Positions 16,001 to 23,812 of a DNA stretch of 23,812 nucleotides are shown here, in pieces. The position numbers and the translations under genes are program-made. Source of the DNA: Pseudomonadota bacterium (GTDB lineage: Bacteria > Pseudomonadota > Alphaproteobacteria > Sphingomonadales > Sphingomonadaceae); contig JAFAEG010000021.1 of assembly GCA_023424095.1 (NCBI GenBank), forward strand, positions 1 through 23,812, read 5' to 3'. The notes beneath the pieces were generated by a model. It made no database searches. It saw only the letters and a program-made list of their open reading frames with translations, and was not told the origin of the DNA. Position 1 is the first letter of the stretch; each line of letters begins with the position of its first letter.

Positions 16001-16458
16001 CCGGCCTCGATCAGGCCGGTGCCGCCCATCACTTCATCCTCGCGCAAATGCTGCGGGATGATCGCATATTTGGCCGGGCCGAAAATGGTCGAATGGCAGC
16101 CCATCAGGAACAGGGCGCCGAGCAGCATGGGAATGGACTGAACCCAGAAGCCGACCAGCCCCAGCGCCATGATCCCGACTTCGGCCAGCTTCACCCAGCG
16201 GATCAGCCGCGCCTTGTCCCACGCGTCCGACAATTCCCCCGCAATCGCGCCGAACAGGAAATAAGGCAGGGTGAAAAGGCCGGTGGCGATCAGCGCCAGC
16301 ATCGCCGCCTTGTCCGGCTCCCCGGCATGCACCGTGTAGGTGGCCAGGAACAGCAAGGCGAATTTGAACAGATTGTCGTTGAACGCCGTCAGGAACTGCA
16401 CCGCGAACAAGGGTCCGAGGCGGCGCGTGCCAAGCAGAGCGAATTGCGGTGCGGACAT
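13066..16458 (-). CDS. aas: MFS transporter-PlsC-acyl-ACP synthetase fusion (LplT-Aas type phospholipid repair)
   Basis: 1130 residues in three parts. (1) An MFS transporter, about 1-425, starting with the LplT-like LFAVQFLTAFNDNLFKFALL, predicted to flip lysophospholipid inward. (2) A PlsC-type 1-acyltransferase, about 430-620, with HX4D (His458-Asp463) and FPEGR (525-529). (3) An AMP-forming acyl-ACP/CoA ligase, about 650-1130, with FTSGSEGVPKG (799-809), YGVTETSP (938-945), HDTGD (1011-1015) and the catalytic Lys1119 in LGTGK. Together they re-acylate lysophospholipids at the inner membrane. E. coli has LplT and Aas as separate neighbouring proteins; the fusion is a known arrangement. The gene follows the DUF2339 gene by 39 bp on the same strand, so co-transcription is likely. 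Confidence 0.93.
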   Translation of the reverse strand: MSAPQFALLGTRRLGPLFAVQFLTAFNDNLFKFALLFLATYTVHAGEPDKAAMLALIATGLFTLPYFLFGAIAGELSDAWDKARLIRWVKLAEVGIMALGLVGFWVQSIPMLLGALFLMGCHSTIFGPAKYAIIPQHLREDEVMGGTGLIEAGTFLAILSGQLMAGLVPPWEAGLVATGLALVGYAAALAIPAAPSSVPGLKIDINPIRATRKLMHVPGNGEGVWLCILGISWFFAVGAVMLSQFTPLVDGVLRGDPSVANLCLIVFSVAVALGSVTVNKLLKGEISGRYVPISALILAAFMIDLWIATSSFVPGMDVSDWRSFAASGAALRILFDLFMIAFAAGMFVVPLYAILQTSGPPEERSRRIAANNIVNAAIGVAVIGGIAGLVAGGMTVPGIIGAMGFATLAVALISCWLLPETVIKALAAAILRILYRVEIKGAEHMPKAGDPAVVVVNHVSFLDGLLLAAFLQGKPTFAVHSAVAKKWWMRIAMKLFRAFPVDPTNPMAAKAMVKTVKAGNTLVIFPEGRLTVTGALMKVFDGPGMVADKADAPIIPVRIDGAQYSRFSRLKGKVRLRPFPKIRLTVLPPRRFALPEGLTARARRAVAGRKLYDVMSAMIFETSNIDRTLYEALLDARDVHGGKAKVVEDIKRQPLTYKKLIVGTKALGRALKKRTAQGENVGLLLPNISGTVVTFFALQGLGRVPAMLNYTAGPANLKAACAAAEVKTIVTARAFVEQGKLEPLIAALEADGLGFVYLEDVAATIGTGAKIRALIGASFARRLLKRRKLSPDAPAVILFTSGSEGVPKGVVLTHRNLLSNCAQLAARIDFNASDVVLNALPVFHSFGLTGGTLLPLFNGLRVFLYPNPLHYRIVPAVAYDANATILFGTDTFLSGYARMAHSYDFYALRYIFAGAERVRDETRKTFAEKFGLRIMEGYGVTETSPVLAVNTPMHFKAGTVGRALPGIELKLEEVPGIDNGQRLFVRGPNVMAGYLKADAPGVLQPPEDGWHDTGDIVAVDGEGFIAIKGRAKRFAKIAGEMVSLPAVEGYAAALWPDADHAVVTRPDPKKGEQLVLFTTEKLAKASALQAWAKANGIAELAVPKGVRVIDALPVLGTGKVDYVTLGAMAA

Positions 16459-16497
16459 GGATCAGGCCCCGAATGAAGTTGGAAGGTTAAAGTCGCG

Positions 16498-19374
16498 TCA
16501 TTGCCCGGCGGTCAACGGCCGTGCGCCCGTCAAGGCGCGGCTGTAGAGCCAACCGATGCCGATCAGGCTGATGCCGAGCGCCACGAACGAGCCGATCCGC
16601 ATCAGCCCCTCCAGGCCGGACGCGTCGAGCAGGAACACCTTCGCGGCGGCGAGCAGCATCAGGATCAGAGAGCCGATCCGCCAGTCGCGCGAGCCGGTGC
16701 GCATGCCCCAGAGCAGGAAGGCGATCGCCAACCCGGCCGCCAGGATGGAGCGGGCAATGTCCTCGCCTTGCGGCAGGCCGGGGACGGACAGGATCGATCC
16801 GTGCACGAATTGCCGCAAAATCGACAGGGCGAACAGGATGATCAGCAGCATCTGCGCCACGGCGCGTCGTTGCTCCCACTTCGCCGGCAGGCCCGGCCGG
16901 AGGCGCGGCGCCAGCACGAGCGCTGCGAAGGCCAGACCGTAGAGCACTGTCAGGAGGTTCAGCCCCGGCAGATTGCCGACCGCCTGCGCCGACCAGAGCG
17001 GATTGTGCAGGAAGAGGCCGTACCAGGCGAGATGGGCGAGCGCGGCTCCGGCCAGCGCGGTCGCGACAGTTCGAACGCCCAGCTTCCAGGCAGCAATGCT
17101 CGCGCCCAGCAGGGCCAGTTGCCACAAGGTCCGTTCGGCCAGGCCGAGAGCCACGAAGCCATCGATCGAATTTACGGCAAGGATCTGCCGGAACAGGATG
17201 TGCGCAGCCACCCCACCCAGCACGCCTGCGACAATGACCCCCGTCATTTTCGTCTGCTCCGAAGCGCCACGCGCCAGCATGGCAGCTGCTCCCACGAGCA
17301 AGCCGGGTGCGAGGAGGCGAAGCAAGGTGTCGCGCAACGCCGGCAGATCGCCGACCAGCAGCGGTTCGCCGCTCAGCGACAGCATTGCGGGACCCGCCCA
17401 ATGGGCGAGCGGCTGCACTGCCCAGCCAACGGTCAGCAGCGACGCGACTCCCATCGCCGGGAGCAGCAGGGCCGGCCTGGTCAGCGCAAGCGCAACCACC
17501 GACAAGGCGCAAACGATCGGCAGCAGGATGGCGGGAATGATCTGCGCCAGGGCGCCGTAGGCGAGCAAAGTCGTCAGGCTTTGCGCGACGGCCCGCGCCT
17601 CGCGCCAACGGGCCTGCCAGGCGAAGACGGCAGCGGCACAGGTCAGCCCGGCCCAACGCACGAACGCCAGGCCAGCGTCCGCCCCCGCCGGACCAATTGG
17701 CAGACCGGTAACACGGCGGAGCTCCGTCACGGAATCCGGGCCGGCCAGGAGCAACGGCAGGGCAATGGCGAGCAGCACCCACGCCGTCGGCTCGATCCGC
17801 GCATCCTCGGCGCGGTGGCTGAACAGCAGTAGCCCGGCCGCGATGCCGGCAATCGCGAAGGGGAGGAAAGCGATCGGGAAAGCGAAGGTCGCGGCGACAC
17901 AGACCAGCAAGGCAGCGGCAACGGTCAGAGCCGCAAAGCAGCCATCCTCCCTGCGTCGAGCGCCGCGCCAGCCGAGCACCGCCGCAAAAGCGGGGAAGGC
18001 GGCTGTGGCGAGCGCAATGGCGGCCATCGCCAGATCGGTGCTCCCGTCGAAGCGGTGGAAATGCAGCACCGCGAGGAAAGTGCCGCCCGCCGCAATCCCG
18101 GCGATCTGCGTGACTTCCGAACTTCCGCCGCGCGGCCGCCACAGGGCGTGCAGCGCCGGGCCGCCATAGATCAGACCAGCAGCGATCAGCACCAGCGCCA
18201 GCTCGGCCGGGCCGGGACGGGGCCAGACTCCCGCCAGCAGCAGCGCCAGCGCCAGCCCGATCGGAGGCAGCCGGCGCATGCTTTCCTCGCGCCGCGACAG
18301 CCAGATCAGCGCGATCGAGATCAGCCCGAACTGGCCCCAATGCAGCAAGGAGAAGCCGCCGCTCGCGACCAGGGCCGCCATCTGCGCTGTGGCGACGACG
18401 CTGCCGCCGGCGCGCACCAGCCGGTCGATCCGGCCCGCCGGCAGAGCGAGGGCCGGAAGGGCGATCCCTACGGCCAGCAGATAGGCGCTGATGGACAGGG
18501 TCGCGGCGGTGTCGAGCATGCCGGCCATGATCAGCGTCGCCCCCCAGCCGAGCCCGCCCAGCAACGCCGCCACGCCGAGCCAGGCCCAGCGCTGGAAGCG
18601 CGAGACCGCGGCGAGACCGCCGACGACCAGAGCGAGATAGAGCGTCAGCAGCGGCACGTTCGGTTCGGTGGCGCCCACCAGAGCGGGCGCAGCCAGGCCG
18701 CCGACCAGCCCCAGCAGCGCACTGGGCGCGCCGAAGCGAAGCGACAGCAAGGCGGCCAATGCAGTCACGGCCGCCAAGCCGAGAAAGGCCGGCAACGGCG
18801 CTATCAGGCCGTAGAGGTTCGCGGCGACCAGAATGCTTGCATAGAGCGTGGCGATGCCCGCCCCGGCGAGCGCCTGCCGAACGCGCGGGTCGGCGATCTT
18901 GCGCTCGAAGCGGAGCGCGACTTCGGCCGCGCCGATCAGCAGGGTGCCGAACAAGAGCCCGGCCAGCACGCGGACCAAAGGCGAGAGCAGGCCCGCCTCG
19001 ATCGCGTAGCGGACGACCAGCACGCCCGCGACCGCAAGCGTGATACCGCCGGCCCAGATGGCGAGGCGGCGGCCGAACAGATCCTCGAAATTGAACGACG
19101 GCGACGCGCGCTGTTCCGGCGCCTCCTCATACGCGGCGGGCTCAGGTTCCGGGACGAATACCGGCGCGGGTGCTGGCCGCGGCGCGACCGGCATCGGCAC
19201 CGCGATCTGGGGCACGGCCTCCGGCTCGACAGGAATTTCACGAGCCAATGGCGCGAACGGCATCCCCTCTTGGCGGGCTTCCGTCGCTGCGAGCCTTTGT
19301 TCGAGCGCCTGCAGCCGTTGCCACATCTGCCCCAGGGTCACGAAGACCGCGATGAAGACCAAGGTCTCGAGCAT
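16498..19374 (-). CDS. DUF2339 polytopic membrane protein
   Basis: 958 residues, typical of DUF2339 (PF10101). It begins with one hydrophobic segment and a short coiled coil (QMWQRLQALEQRLAATEARQ), then a Pro/Ala/Glu-rich linker (about 40-95). The conserved entry to the membrane domain follows (LFGRRLAIWAGGITLAVAGV), then more than twenty predicted helices to the C-terminus. The function of the family is not established; an envelope role is often supposed. The start at 19374 has GGGAG about 8 bases upstream. The leader is an AT-rich region with repeated GTTCAAT half-sites shared with the divergent tetR, so TetR may control it. The phospholipid-repair gene follows 39 bp downstream. Confidence 0.9.
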   Translation of the reverse strand: MLETLVFIAVFVTLGQMWQRLQALEQRLAATEARQEGMPFAPLAREIPVEPEAVPQIAVPMPVAPRPAPAPVFVPEPEPAAYEEAPEQRASPSFNFEDLFGRRLAIWAGGITLAVAGVLVVRYAIEAGLLSPLVRVLAGLLFGTLLIGAAEVALRFERKIADPRVRQALAGAGIATLYASILVAANLYGLIAPLPAFLGLAAVTALAALLSLRFGAPSALLGLVGGLAAPALVGATEPNVPLLTLYLALVVGGLAAVSRFQRWAWLGVAALLGGLGWGATLIMAGMLDTAATLSISAYLLAVGIALPALALPAGRIDRLVRAGGSVVATAQMAALVASGGFSLLHWGQFGLISIALIWLSRREESMRRLPPIGLALALLLAGVWPRPGPAELALVLIAAGLIYGGPALHALWRPRGGSSEVTQIAGIAAGGTFLAVLHFHRFDGSTDLAMAAIALATAAFPAFAAVLGWRGARRREDGCFAALTVAAALLVCVAATFAFPIAFLPFAIAGIAAGLLLFSHRAEDARIEPTAWVLLAIALPLLLAGPDSVTELRRVTGLPIGPAGADAGLAFVRWAGLTCAAAVFAWQARWREARAVAQSLTTLLAYGALAQIIPAILLPIVCALSVVALALTRPALLLPAMGVASLLTVGWAVQPLAHWAGPAMLSLSGEPLLVGDLPALRDTLLRLLAPGLLVGAAAMLARGASEQTKMTGVIVAGVLGGVAAHILFRQILAVNSIDGFVALGLAERTLWQLALLGASIAAWKLGVRTVATALAGAALAHLAWYGLFLHNPLWSAQAVGNLPGLNLLTVLYGLAFAALVLAPRLRPGLPAKWEQRRAVAQMLLIILFALSILRQFVHGSILSVPGLPQGEDIARSILAAGLAIAFLLWGMRTGSRDWRIGSLILMLLAAAKVFLLDASGLEGLMRIGSFVALGISLIGIGWLYSRALTGARPLTAGQ

Positions 19375-19406
19375 TGACTCATCTCCCGTTGGATCGAGCC
19401 GCTAAC

Positions 19407-19456
19407 GCATAATTGAACATCGTTCAATAAAAATATTAGACACTGTTCAATTATGC
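19407..19456. promoter_or_regulatory. AT-rich operator/promoter with three GTTCAAT half-sites
   Basis: Between the divergent DUF2339 and tetR genes. A 12-bp perfect inverted repeat, GCATAATTGAAC (19407-19418) and GTTCAATTATGC (19445-19456), flanks 26 bases. The left arm also forms a perfect dyad with a nearer copy, ATTGAAC-ATC-GTTCAAT (19412-19428). A second, imperfect dyad, ATTAGAC-ACT-GTTCAAT (19435-19451, two mismatches), is centred 23 bp away, about two helical turns. TTGAAC can serve as a -35 on either strand. This is the most AT-rich segment I noticed in the window. The layout fits two TetR dimers repressing both divergent promoters; binding itself is inferred. Confidence 0.7.
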
Positions 19457-19471
19457 CACTAGGCCAGCCGC

Positions 19472-20059
19472 ATGGCCCGCCGATCCGATCATAGCCGCGC
19501 CGAGCTCGAGGAATTGATCCTCGCCGCGGGCGAGGTGCATCTGGCGGAGGCGGGGTTCGCTGCTTTCTCGGCGCGCGCGGTGGCGAAGCGGGTCGGCTAT
19601 TCGATCGGGACGATCTACAATCTGTTCGGCAGCTATGACCGGCTGATGCTCGCGCTCAACGCGCGCACCCTGCGGGCCTGGGCCGCCTTCCTTGAAGCGC
19701 GGCTACAGACCGGCGGCGAAGACCGGATCGCCACCCTCATTCACGGCTATTTCGATTTCGCCGCGGAAAACCGGAACCGCTGGATGGCGCTTTACGACCA
19801 TCGCATGGCCGACAAGGAGCCGCTGCCCGAGGATTTCACCGCCGCCTTTGGCGCGCTGGTTGCCCTGCTGCAGGAGCAGGTCGCGGCGGTGCGCGGCGGC
19901 GGCGCGGACGATCAGACGCTCGCGCTCACCGGCTCATTGGTCGCGATCGCGCACGGCCATTGCATGTTCGAACTCAACGGCACGTACGAGATGTTCGGCG
20001 ACTGGCGCCCGCGCGAGGCCGCGCTGGCCCGAATCCGCGAGGCGCTGGCTTCGGCCTAG
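19472..20059 (+). CDS. TetR/AcrR-family transcriptional repressor
   Basis: 195 residues. N-terminal helix-turn-helix of TetR type (about 12-58; SARAVAKRVGYSIGTIYNLF holds the recognition helix), and a C-terminal ligand domain of the WHG-like kind (AIAHGHCMFELNG near 160). Starts at ATG 19472, 15 bp after the last operator half-site, so autoregulation is likely, with joint control of the divergent DUF2339 gene. It is convergent with the efflux genes: its TAG overlaps their terminal stop at CTAG 20056-20059. TetR proteins next to RND pumps often control them, but the pump promoter lies beyond the window, so this cannot be tested here. The ligand is unknown. Confidence 0.92.
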   Translation: MARRSDHSRAELEELILAAGEVHLAEAGFAAFSARAVAKRVGYSIGTIYNLFGSYDRLMLALNARTLRAWAAFLEARLQTGGEDRIATLIHGYFDFAAENRNRWMALYDHRMADKEPLPEDFTAAFGALVALLQEQVAAVRGGGADDQTLALTGSLVAIAHGHCMFELNGTYEMFGDWRPREAALARIREALASA

Positions 20060-21480
20060 GAAGCTGCCGGGGCCTGCTCCTGCCAGCCGCCGCCCAAAGC
20101 CAGGAACAAGGTTACCAACTGGTTGGCCAGCGCGGCCTCCGATTGGGCGACTGCGGCGTCGGTCTGGGCGATGGCGCGCTCGGCATCGAGCACGACCTGG
20201 AAGCCCTCGCGACCCGCCTGGAAGCGCAGCCGCGCGATCCGCGCCGCTTCCGCCGCCTGGGCGCGGGCACGGCGAAGCGTCTCGAGCCGTTCCAGCTCGC
20301 GGGCATAGATGGTCAGCGCGCTTTCCGTTTCCTGCAGCGCGGTCAGCCAGGTGCCGTCGAAGCGGGCCAGCTCGGCCTCCGCCGCCGCTTCCGCCTGCCG
20401 CACGCGCGAACGGGCAACGCTCAGGTTCGGGAAGTTGAACGACAGCAAGGGGCCGACACCGAAGCGGAAGCCGCCGCCGGAGAACAGCCCGCCCGGCGAG
20501 GTTGCGGTCGAGCCGATCGAGCCGCCGATCGAGATGCTGGGATAGAGATCCGCCGTGGCCACGCCGACGCGCGCGGTCGAAGCCGCCAGCCGCCGCTCGG
20601 CCTGGCGGATGTCGGGGCGGCGGGCGAGCAAGGTTGCGCCATTGCCGACCGGAATGGCCTGCCGGATCGTCGGCGCGCGGGTGCATTGGGTAATCTCGCG
20701 CGGGAAATCCGCGGGCGGCCGGCCGGTCAGGACCGACAGGCGATACGCGGCGGACTGGCGCTGGCCCTCAAGCGTCGGAATGGTCGCCCGCGTGGTTTCG
20801 AGCAGGGACGCGGCCTGGCTCGTCTCCAGTGCGGTGAAGCGGCCGCCCTCGAGCAGCCGGCGGGACAGATCATACGTCTCCTGCTGGATGCGCACCGTCT
20901 CCTGCGCGACGGCGAGCTGGCGGCTGGTGCTGCACACTTCGAGGTAAGCGCGCGCCGTTTCGGCCGCGACCGAGATGCGGGTGGTGTCGAACGCAGCCTG
21001 CACCGCGTCGACATCGGCGCGGCTCGCCTCGATCGCGCGGGTAACCCGGCCGAACAGGTCGATCTGGTAATTCACGTCCAGCCCGACATCATAAATGTCC
21101 TGCACGTCCTGGCCGCCGGGCACGCCGCCGGTGGTCACCTCGGACGCACGGCTGGCCTGCGCCCCGGCGCTCACCTGCGTGGTCGGCAACCGGCCGGCGC
21201 GGGTTTCGCGCAGCACCGCGCGGGCCTGGCGCAGATTGGCGGCGGCGACGCGCAAATCGGTGTTGGCGGCCAGCGCCTCCTCGACCAGCCGGTCGAGCAC
21301 AGGATCGCCGAGCAGGCTCCACCAGCGCCCCGGCGGCTCATCGCCATTGAACAAGGGCGAGGCCGCGCCGGCGAAGGGCTGCTGGGCCGGTGCGGTCGGC
21401 AAGGGCGAACGGTGATCCGGCCCCACGGTGGTGCAGGCCGAGGCGCTGAGCGCCGCGATCAGGATGGCGAAACGCTTCAT
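20056..21480 (-). CDS. RND efflux outer-membrane lipoprotein, NodT/OprM family
   Basis: 474 residues, the usual length. It begins with a lipoprotein signal sequence (MKRFAILIAALSASAC, lipidated Cys16), then two outer-membrane-efflux-protein repeats (about 55-255 and 265-460) with long alpha-helical stretches that form the periplasmic tunnel. The motif PGRWWSLLGDPVLDRLVEEALAAN near residue 50 is characteristic of NodT-type channels. The ATG overlaps the stop of the RND pump gene (ATGA, 21477-21480), so the two are cotranscribed and coupled. The channel would dock with the pump and a periplasmic adaptor, which is not in the window. The 3' end is convergent with tetR, sharing CTAG. Confidence 0.94.
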   Translation of the reverse strand: MKRFAILIAALSASACTTVGPDHRSPLPTAPAQQPFAGAASPLFNGDEPPGRWWSLLGDPVLDRLVEEALAANTDLRVAAANLRQARAVLRETRAGRLPTTQVSAGAQASRASEVTTGGVPGGQDVQDIYDVGLDVNYQIDLFGRVTRAIEASRADVDAVQAAFDTTRISVAAETARAYLEVCSTSRQLAVAQETVRIQQETYDLSRRLLEGGRFTALETSQAASLLETTRATIPTLEGQRQSAAYRLSVLTGRPPADFPREITQCTRAPTIRQAIPVGNGATLLARRPDIRQAERRLAASTARVGVATADLYPSISIGGSIGSTATSPGGLFSGGGFRFGVGPLLSFNFPNLSVARSRVRQAEAAAEAELARFDGTWLTALQETESALTIYARELERLETLRRARAQAAEAARIARLRFQAGREGFQVVLDAERAIAQTDAAVAQSEAALANQLVTLFLALGGGWQEQAPAAS

Positions 21481-23812
21481 TCGGCTGGCTCCGGCGCCGG
21501 CAGGACCGGCGGGTTGGGATCGGGTTCGACCTTGCGCTTGCGCGACAGCTTGCCGTCGAGCCAGCGGATGACGACGTAGAAGACCGGGGTGAAGATCAGC
21601 CCGAAGATGGTCACGCCGAGCATGCCGAACACCACCGCGGTGCCGATCGCCTGCCGCATCTCCGCGCCTGCGCCGACCGCAATGGCGAGCGGCAACACGC
21701 CGAAGATGAAGGCGAAGCTGGTCATCAGGATCGGGCGGAGCCGCTGCTTGGCCGCGGAGATCGCGGCCTCGAACCGGTTCATGCCCTGCTCTTCCGCCTG
21801 GCGCGCGAACTCGACGATCAGGATCGCATTCTTCGCCGCCAGCGCGACCAGCACGATCAGGCCGATCTGGGTCAGGATATTATTGTCCAGCCCGCGGATG
21901 TTCACGCCGATCATCGCCGCCAGGATGCACATCGGCACGATCAGGATGACCGCGAGCGGCATGGTCAGCGATTCATATTGCGCGGCGAGCACCAGGAAAA
22001 CGCAGAGCACGGCGATCATGAACACCAGACCCGCAGTGTTGCCAGCCGATTGCTGCTCATAGGCAAGCCCGGTCCATTCGAAGCCGAAGCCTGGGGGCAG
22101 CACCTGCCCCGCCATCTGGCCCATCGACTCCAGCGACACGCCGGTCGAAACGCCGATCGGCGTCTGTCCCTGCAACTCGGCCGCCGGATACATGTTGAAC
22201 CGCGTCACGCTGACCGGGCCGGTGCCGTAGGAGAAGGTCGCCACGGCCGACAGCGGCACCATCGCCCCGGTCGACGAACGGACCTGCAGGCGGCCGATAT
22301 CATCGATGTCGTCGCGCGCCTCCGCTTCCGCCTGCGCGGTCACCCGGAAGGTGCGGCCGAGGAAGTTGAAGTCGTTGACATAGGTCGAGCCGAGATAGGT
22401 GCCGAGCGCTTCATAGACTTGCTGCGGCTGCACCCCGGAAAGCTGCGCGCGATCGCGATCGACCTGCGCCTCGACCCGCGGAGAGCCGGTGTTGAACAGC
22501 GAGAAGACCTGGGAGACGTTCGGATTCTCCTGGGCCGCGCCCATCATCGCGAAGGTCGCGCCCTGCAGCGCCTCATAGCCGGCGCCGCTGCGATCCTGGA
22601 TCATCATCGAAAAGCCGCTGCCATTGCCAAGGCCCGGGACCGGTGGCGGCGACAGGAAGAAGATCTGTGCGCCTTCCTCCGATGCGCCCACCGCGCCGGT
22701 CAGCTGCCCGGCGAGTTCCGCCGCGCCCTGCCCCGGGCCACGCCGGTCGGCATGCTCCTTCAGGCGGATGAACATCGTGCCGGCATTGGAGGCCGGGCTG
22801 AACGAGGCGCCGTTGAGGCCGGAGAAGCCCGCGCTGTCGACGACCAGATCATTCTGCTCGAGCACGCCGCGCATCCGGTTCATCACCTCTTCGGTGCGCT
22901 CCAGCGACGCGCCCGGCGGCAGCTGGACGACGCCGATCAGGAAGCCCTGATCCTGCTCGGGAATGAAGCCGGAAGGCGTGTCCATCAGCCGCCATCCGGG
23001 CAGGGCCAGCAGGCTGACATAGAACACCAGCACGATCCCGACCGTGCGCACCAGGCGGGCGGTGAGGCGTCCGTACTTGTCGGACAGCCAGTCGAAGCCC
23101 TCGTTGAACCGCCGCCCCGCCCAGCCGCCGTAGTGCGCCGCCGTGCCCAGCAGCCCCGGCTTGCGGGCGTGGTCCTCATGCGCCTTGTGCGGCTTCAGCA
23201 GCAGGGCCGCCATGGCCGGCGACAGGGTCAGCGAGACCAGCAGCGACACCACCGCCGCCGTCGAAATGACGATGGCGAACTCGCGGTAAAAAATTCCCGG
23301 GATTCCGGGGACGAACATGGTGGGGATGAACACCGACACCAGAACCAGGCCGATGGCGATCAGGGCGCCGGAGACCTCCTGCATCGAGCGGTAGGCGGCT
23401 TCGCGGGGCGTCAGTCCGTCGCGGATGTAGCGCTCGACGTTCTCGACCACCACGATGGCGTCGTCGACGACGATGCCCACCGCCAGCACGAGGGCGAACA
23501 GCGACAGCGAGTTGATCGAATAGCCGAGCATCAGCTGGACGGCGAAGGTCGCCACCAGCGCGACGGGAATGGCCACGATCGGGATGATCGCCGCCCGCCA
23601 GGTCTGCAGGAAGACGATGACCACCAACACAACCAGGATCACCGCCTCGAACAAGGTGTGCTGCACCGACTCCACCGAGGCGGCGACGAACTCCGTCGGG
23701 TTGTAGGCGATGCTCACATCCATGCCCTGGGGCAGGTCGGGGCGGACCGCCTCGATCTCTTCCAGAACGCGCTCGGCGGTGCCCAGCGCGTTGGCTCCCG
23801 GCTGCTGGATGA
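21477..23812 (-). CDS. RND efflux pump inner-membrane subunit, HAE1 (AcrB-like), N-terminus beyond the window
   Basis: Partial gene. The frame stays open to the last base of the window (upstream of the first internal ATG at 23723 it continues as IQQPGANALGTAERVLEEIE), leaving 777 residues. The fragment corresponds to AcrB from about residue 290 to the end. The proton-relay Asp pair in VVDDAIVVVENVER (fragment residues 116-117) and the partner Lys in AAKNAILIVEFA (about 650) are present, so the pump should be active. It exports hydrophobic or amphipathic compounds by proton antiport, with an adaptor and the adjacent NodT-type channel. The C-terminal tail is Pro/Glu-rich (PDPNPPVLPAPEPAE). Substrate range is not readable. 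Confidence 0.95.
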   Translation of the reverse strand, partial: IQQPGANALGTAERVLEEIEAVRPDLPQGMDVSIAYNPTEFVAASVESVQHTLFEAVILVVLVVIVFLQTWRAAIIPIVAIPVALVATFAVQLMLGYSINSLSLFALVLAVGIVVDDAIVVVENVERYIRDGLTPREAAYRSMQEVSGALIAIGLVLVSVFIPTMFVPGIPGIFYREFAIVISTAAVVSLLVSLTLSPAMAALLLKPHKAHEDHARKPGLLGTAAHYGGWAGRRFNEGFDWLSDKYGRLTARLVRTVGIVLVFYVSLLALPGWRLMDTPSGFIPEQDQGFLIGVVQLPPGASLERTEEVMNRMRGVLEQNDLVVDSAGFSGLNGASFSPASNAGTMFIRLKEHADRRGPGQGAAELAGQLTGAVGASEEGAQIFFLSPPPVPGLGNGSGFSMMIQDRSGAGYEALQGATFAMMGAAQENPNVSQVFSLFNTGSPRVEAQVDRDRAQLSGVQPQQVYEALGTYLGSTYVNDFNFLGRTFRVTAQAEAEARDDIDDIGRLQVRSSTGAMVPLSAVATFSYGTGPVSVTRFNMYPAAELQGQTPIGVSTGVSLESMGQMAGQVLPPGFGFEWTGLAYEQQSAGNTAGLVFMIAVLCVFLVLAAQYESLTMPLAVILIVPMCILAAMIGVNIRGLDNNILTQIGLIVLVALAAKNAILIVEFARQAEEQGMNRFEAAISAAKQRLRPILMTSFAFIFGVLPLAIAVGAGAEMRQAIGTAVVFGMLGVTIFGLIFTPVFYVVIRWLDGKLSRKRKVEPDPNPPVLPAPEPAE

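Noticed and set aside
16487..18340. A 617-codon minus-strand frame within the DUF2339 gene
   Set aside because: Same strand, shifted frame; it has no membrane segments, while the DUF2339 frame is hydrophobic and continuous.

Overview
The window is dense, GC-rich bacterial DNA with almost no spacer. No gap exceeds 140 bases, so no stretch over 300 bases lacks a gene, and I saw no tRNA, rRNA, CRISPR array, insertion sequence or phage gene. Gene content (fused CysN/CysC, LplT-PlsC-AMP-ligase fusion, DUF2339 protein, lasso-type B2 protease, DgcN/DgcA pair) and composition suggest an alphaproteobacterium, most likely Sphingomonadales. That placement is inference; no rRNA is present to confirm it.

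Layout: (1) 1-3485: a class C penicillin-binding protein (D-Ala-D-Ala carboxypeptidase, minus strand), divergent from an exported amidohydrolase carrying an extra C-terminal CIA30-like domain. (2) 12387 down to 3521: seven minus-strand genes, ABC exporter > cysD > cysN/cysC > lysR > dgcN > dgcA > exported N-acyl-D-amino-acid deacylase. Nearly every junction is an overlapping stop/start; the only real gap, 94 bp between lysR and dgcN, holds a clear LysR-type operator. (3) 12578-13060: a small lasso-peptide B2-type cysteine protease gene, divergent from the ABC exporter. (4) 19374 down to 13066: a large DUF2339 membrane protein followed by a three-domain phospholipid-repair protein. (5) 19375-19471: an AT-rich island with three GTTCAAT half-sites, dividing the DUF2339 gene from a TetR regulator. 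(6) 23812 down to 20056: an RND efflux pump (3' part only) and its outer-membrane lipoprotein, convergent with tetR.

How they may work together: dgcN, dgcA and the deacylase look like a D-amino-acid salvage unit. The deacylase would free D-amino acids in the periplasm, DgcN would acetylate D-Glu, and DgcA would racemise N-acetyl-D-Glu to the L form, under the adjacent LysR. cysD-cysN/C make APS/PAPS. Their overlap with an ABC exporter gene that faces a lasso-type protease gene is unexpected, and is the most speculative link to a possible secreted (perhaps sulfated) product. The best candidates for something undescribed are the minimal B2/ABC/PAPS arrangement, the LysR-dgcN-dgcA-deacylase unit, the amidohydrolase-CIA30 fusion and the triple half-site operator.
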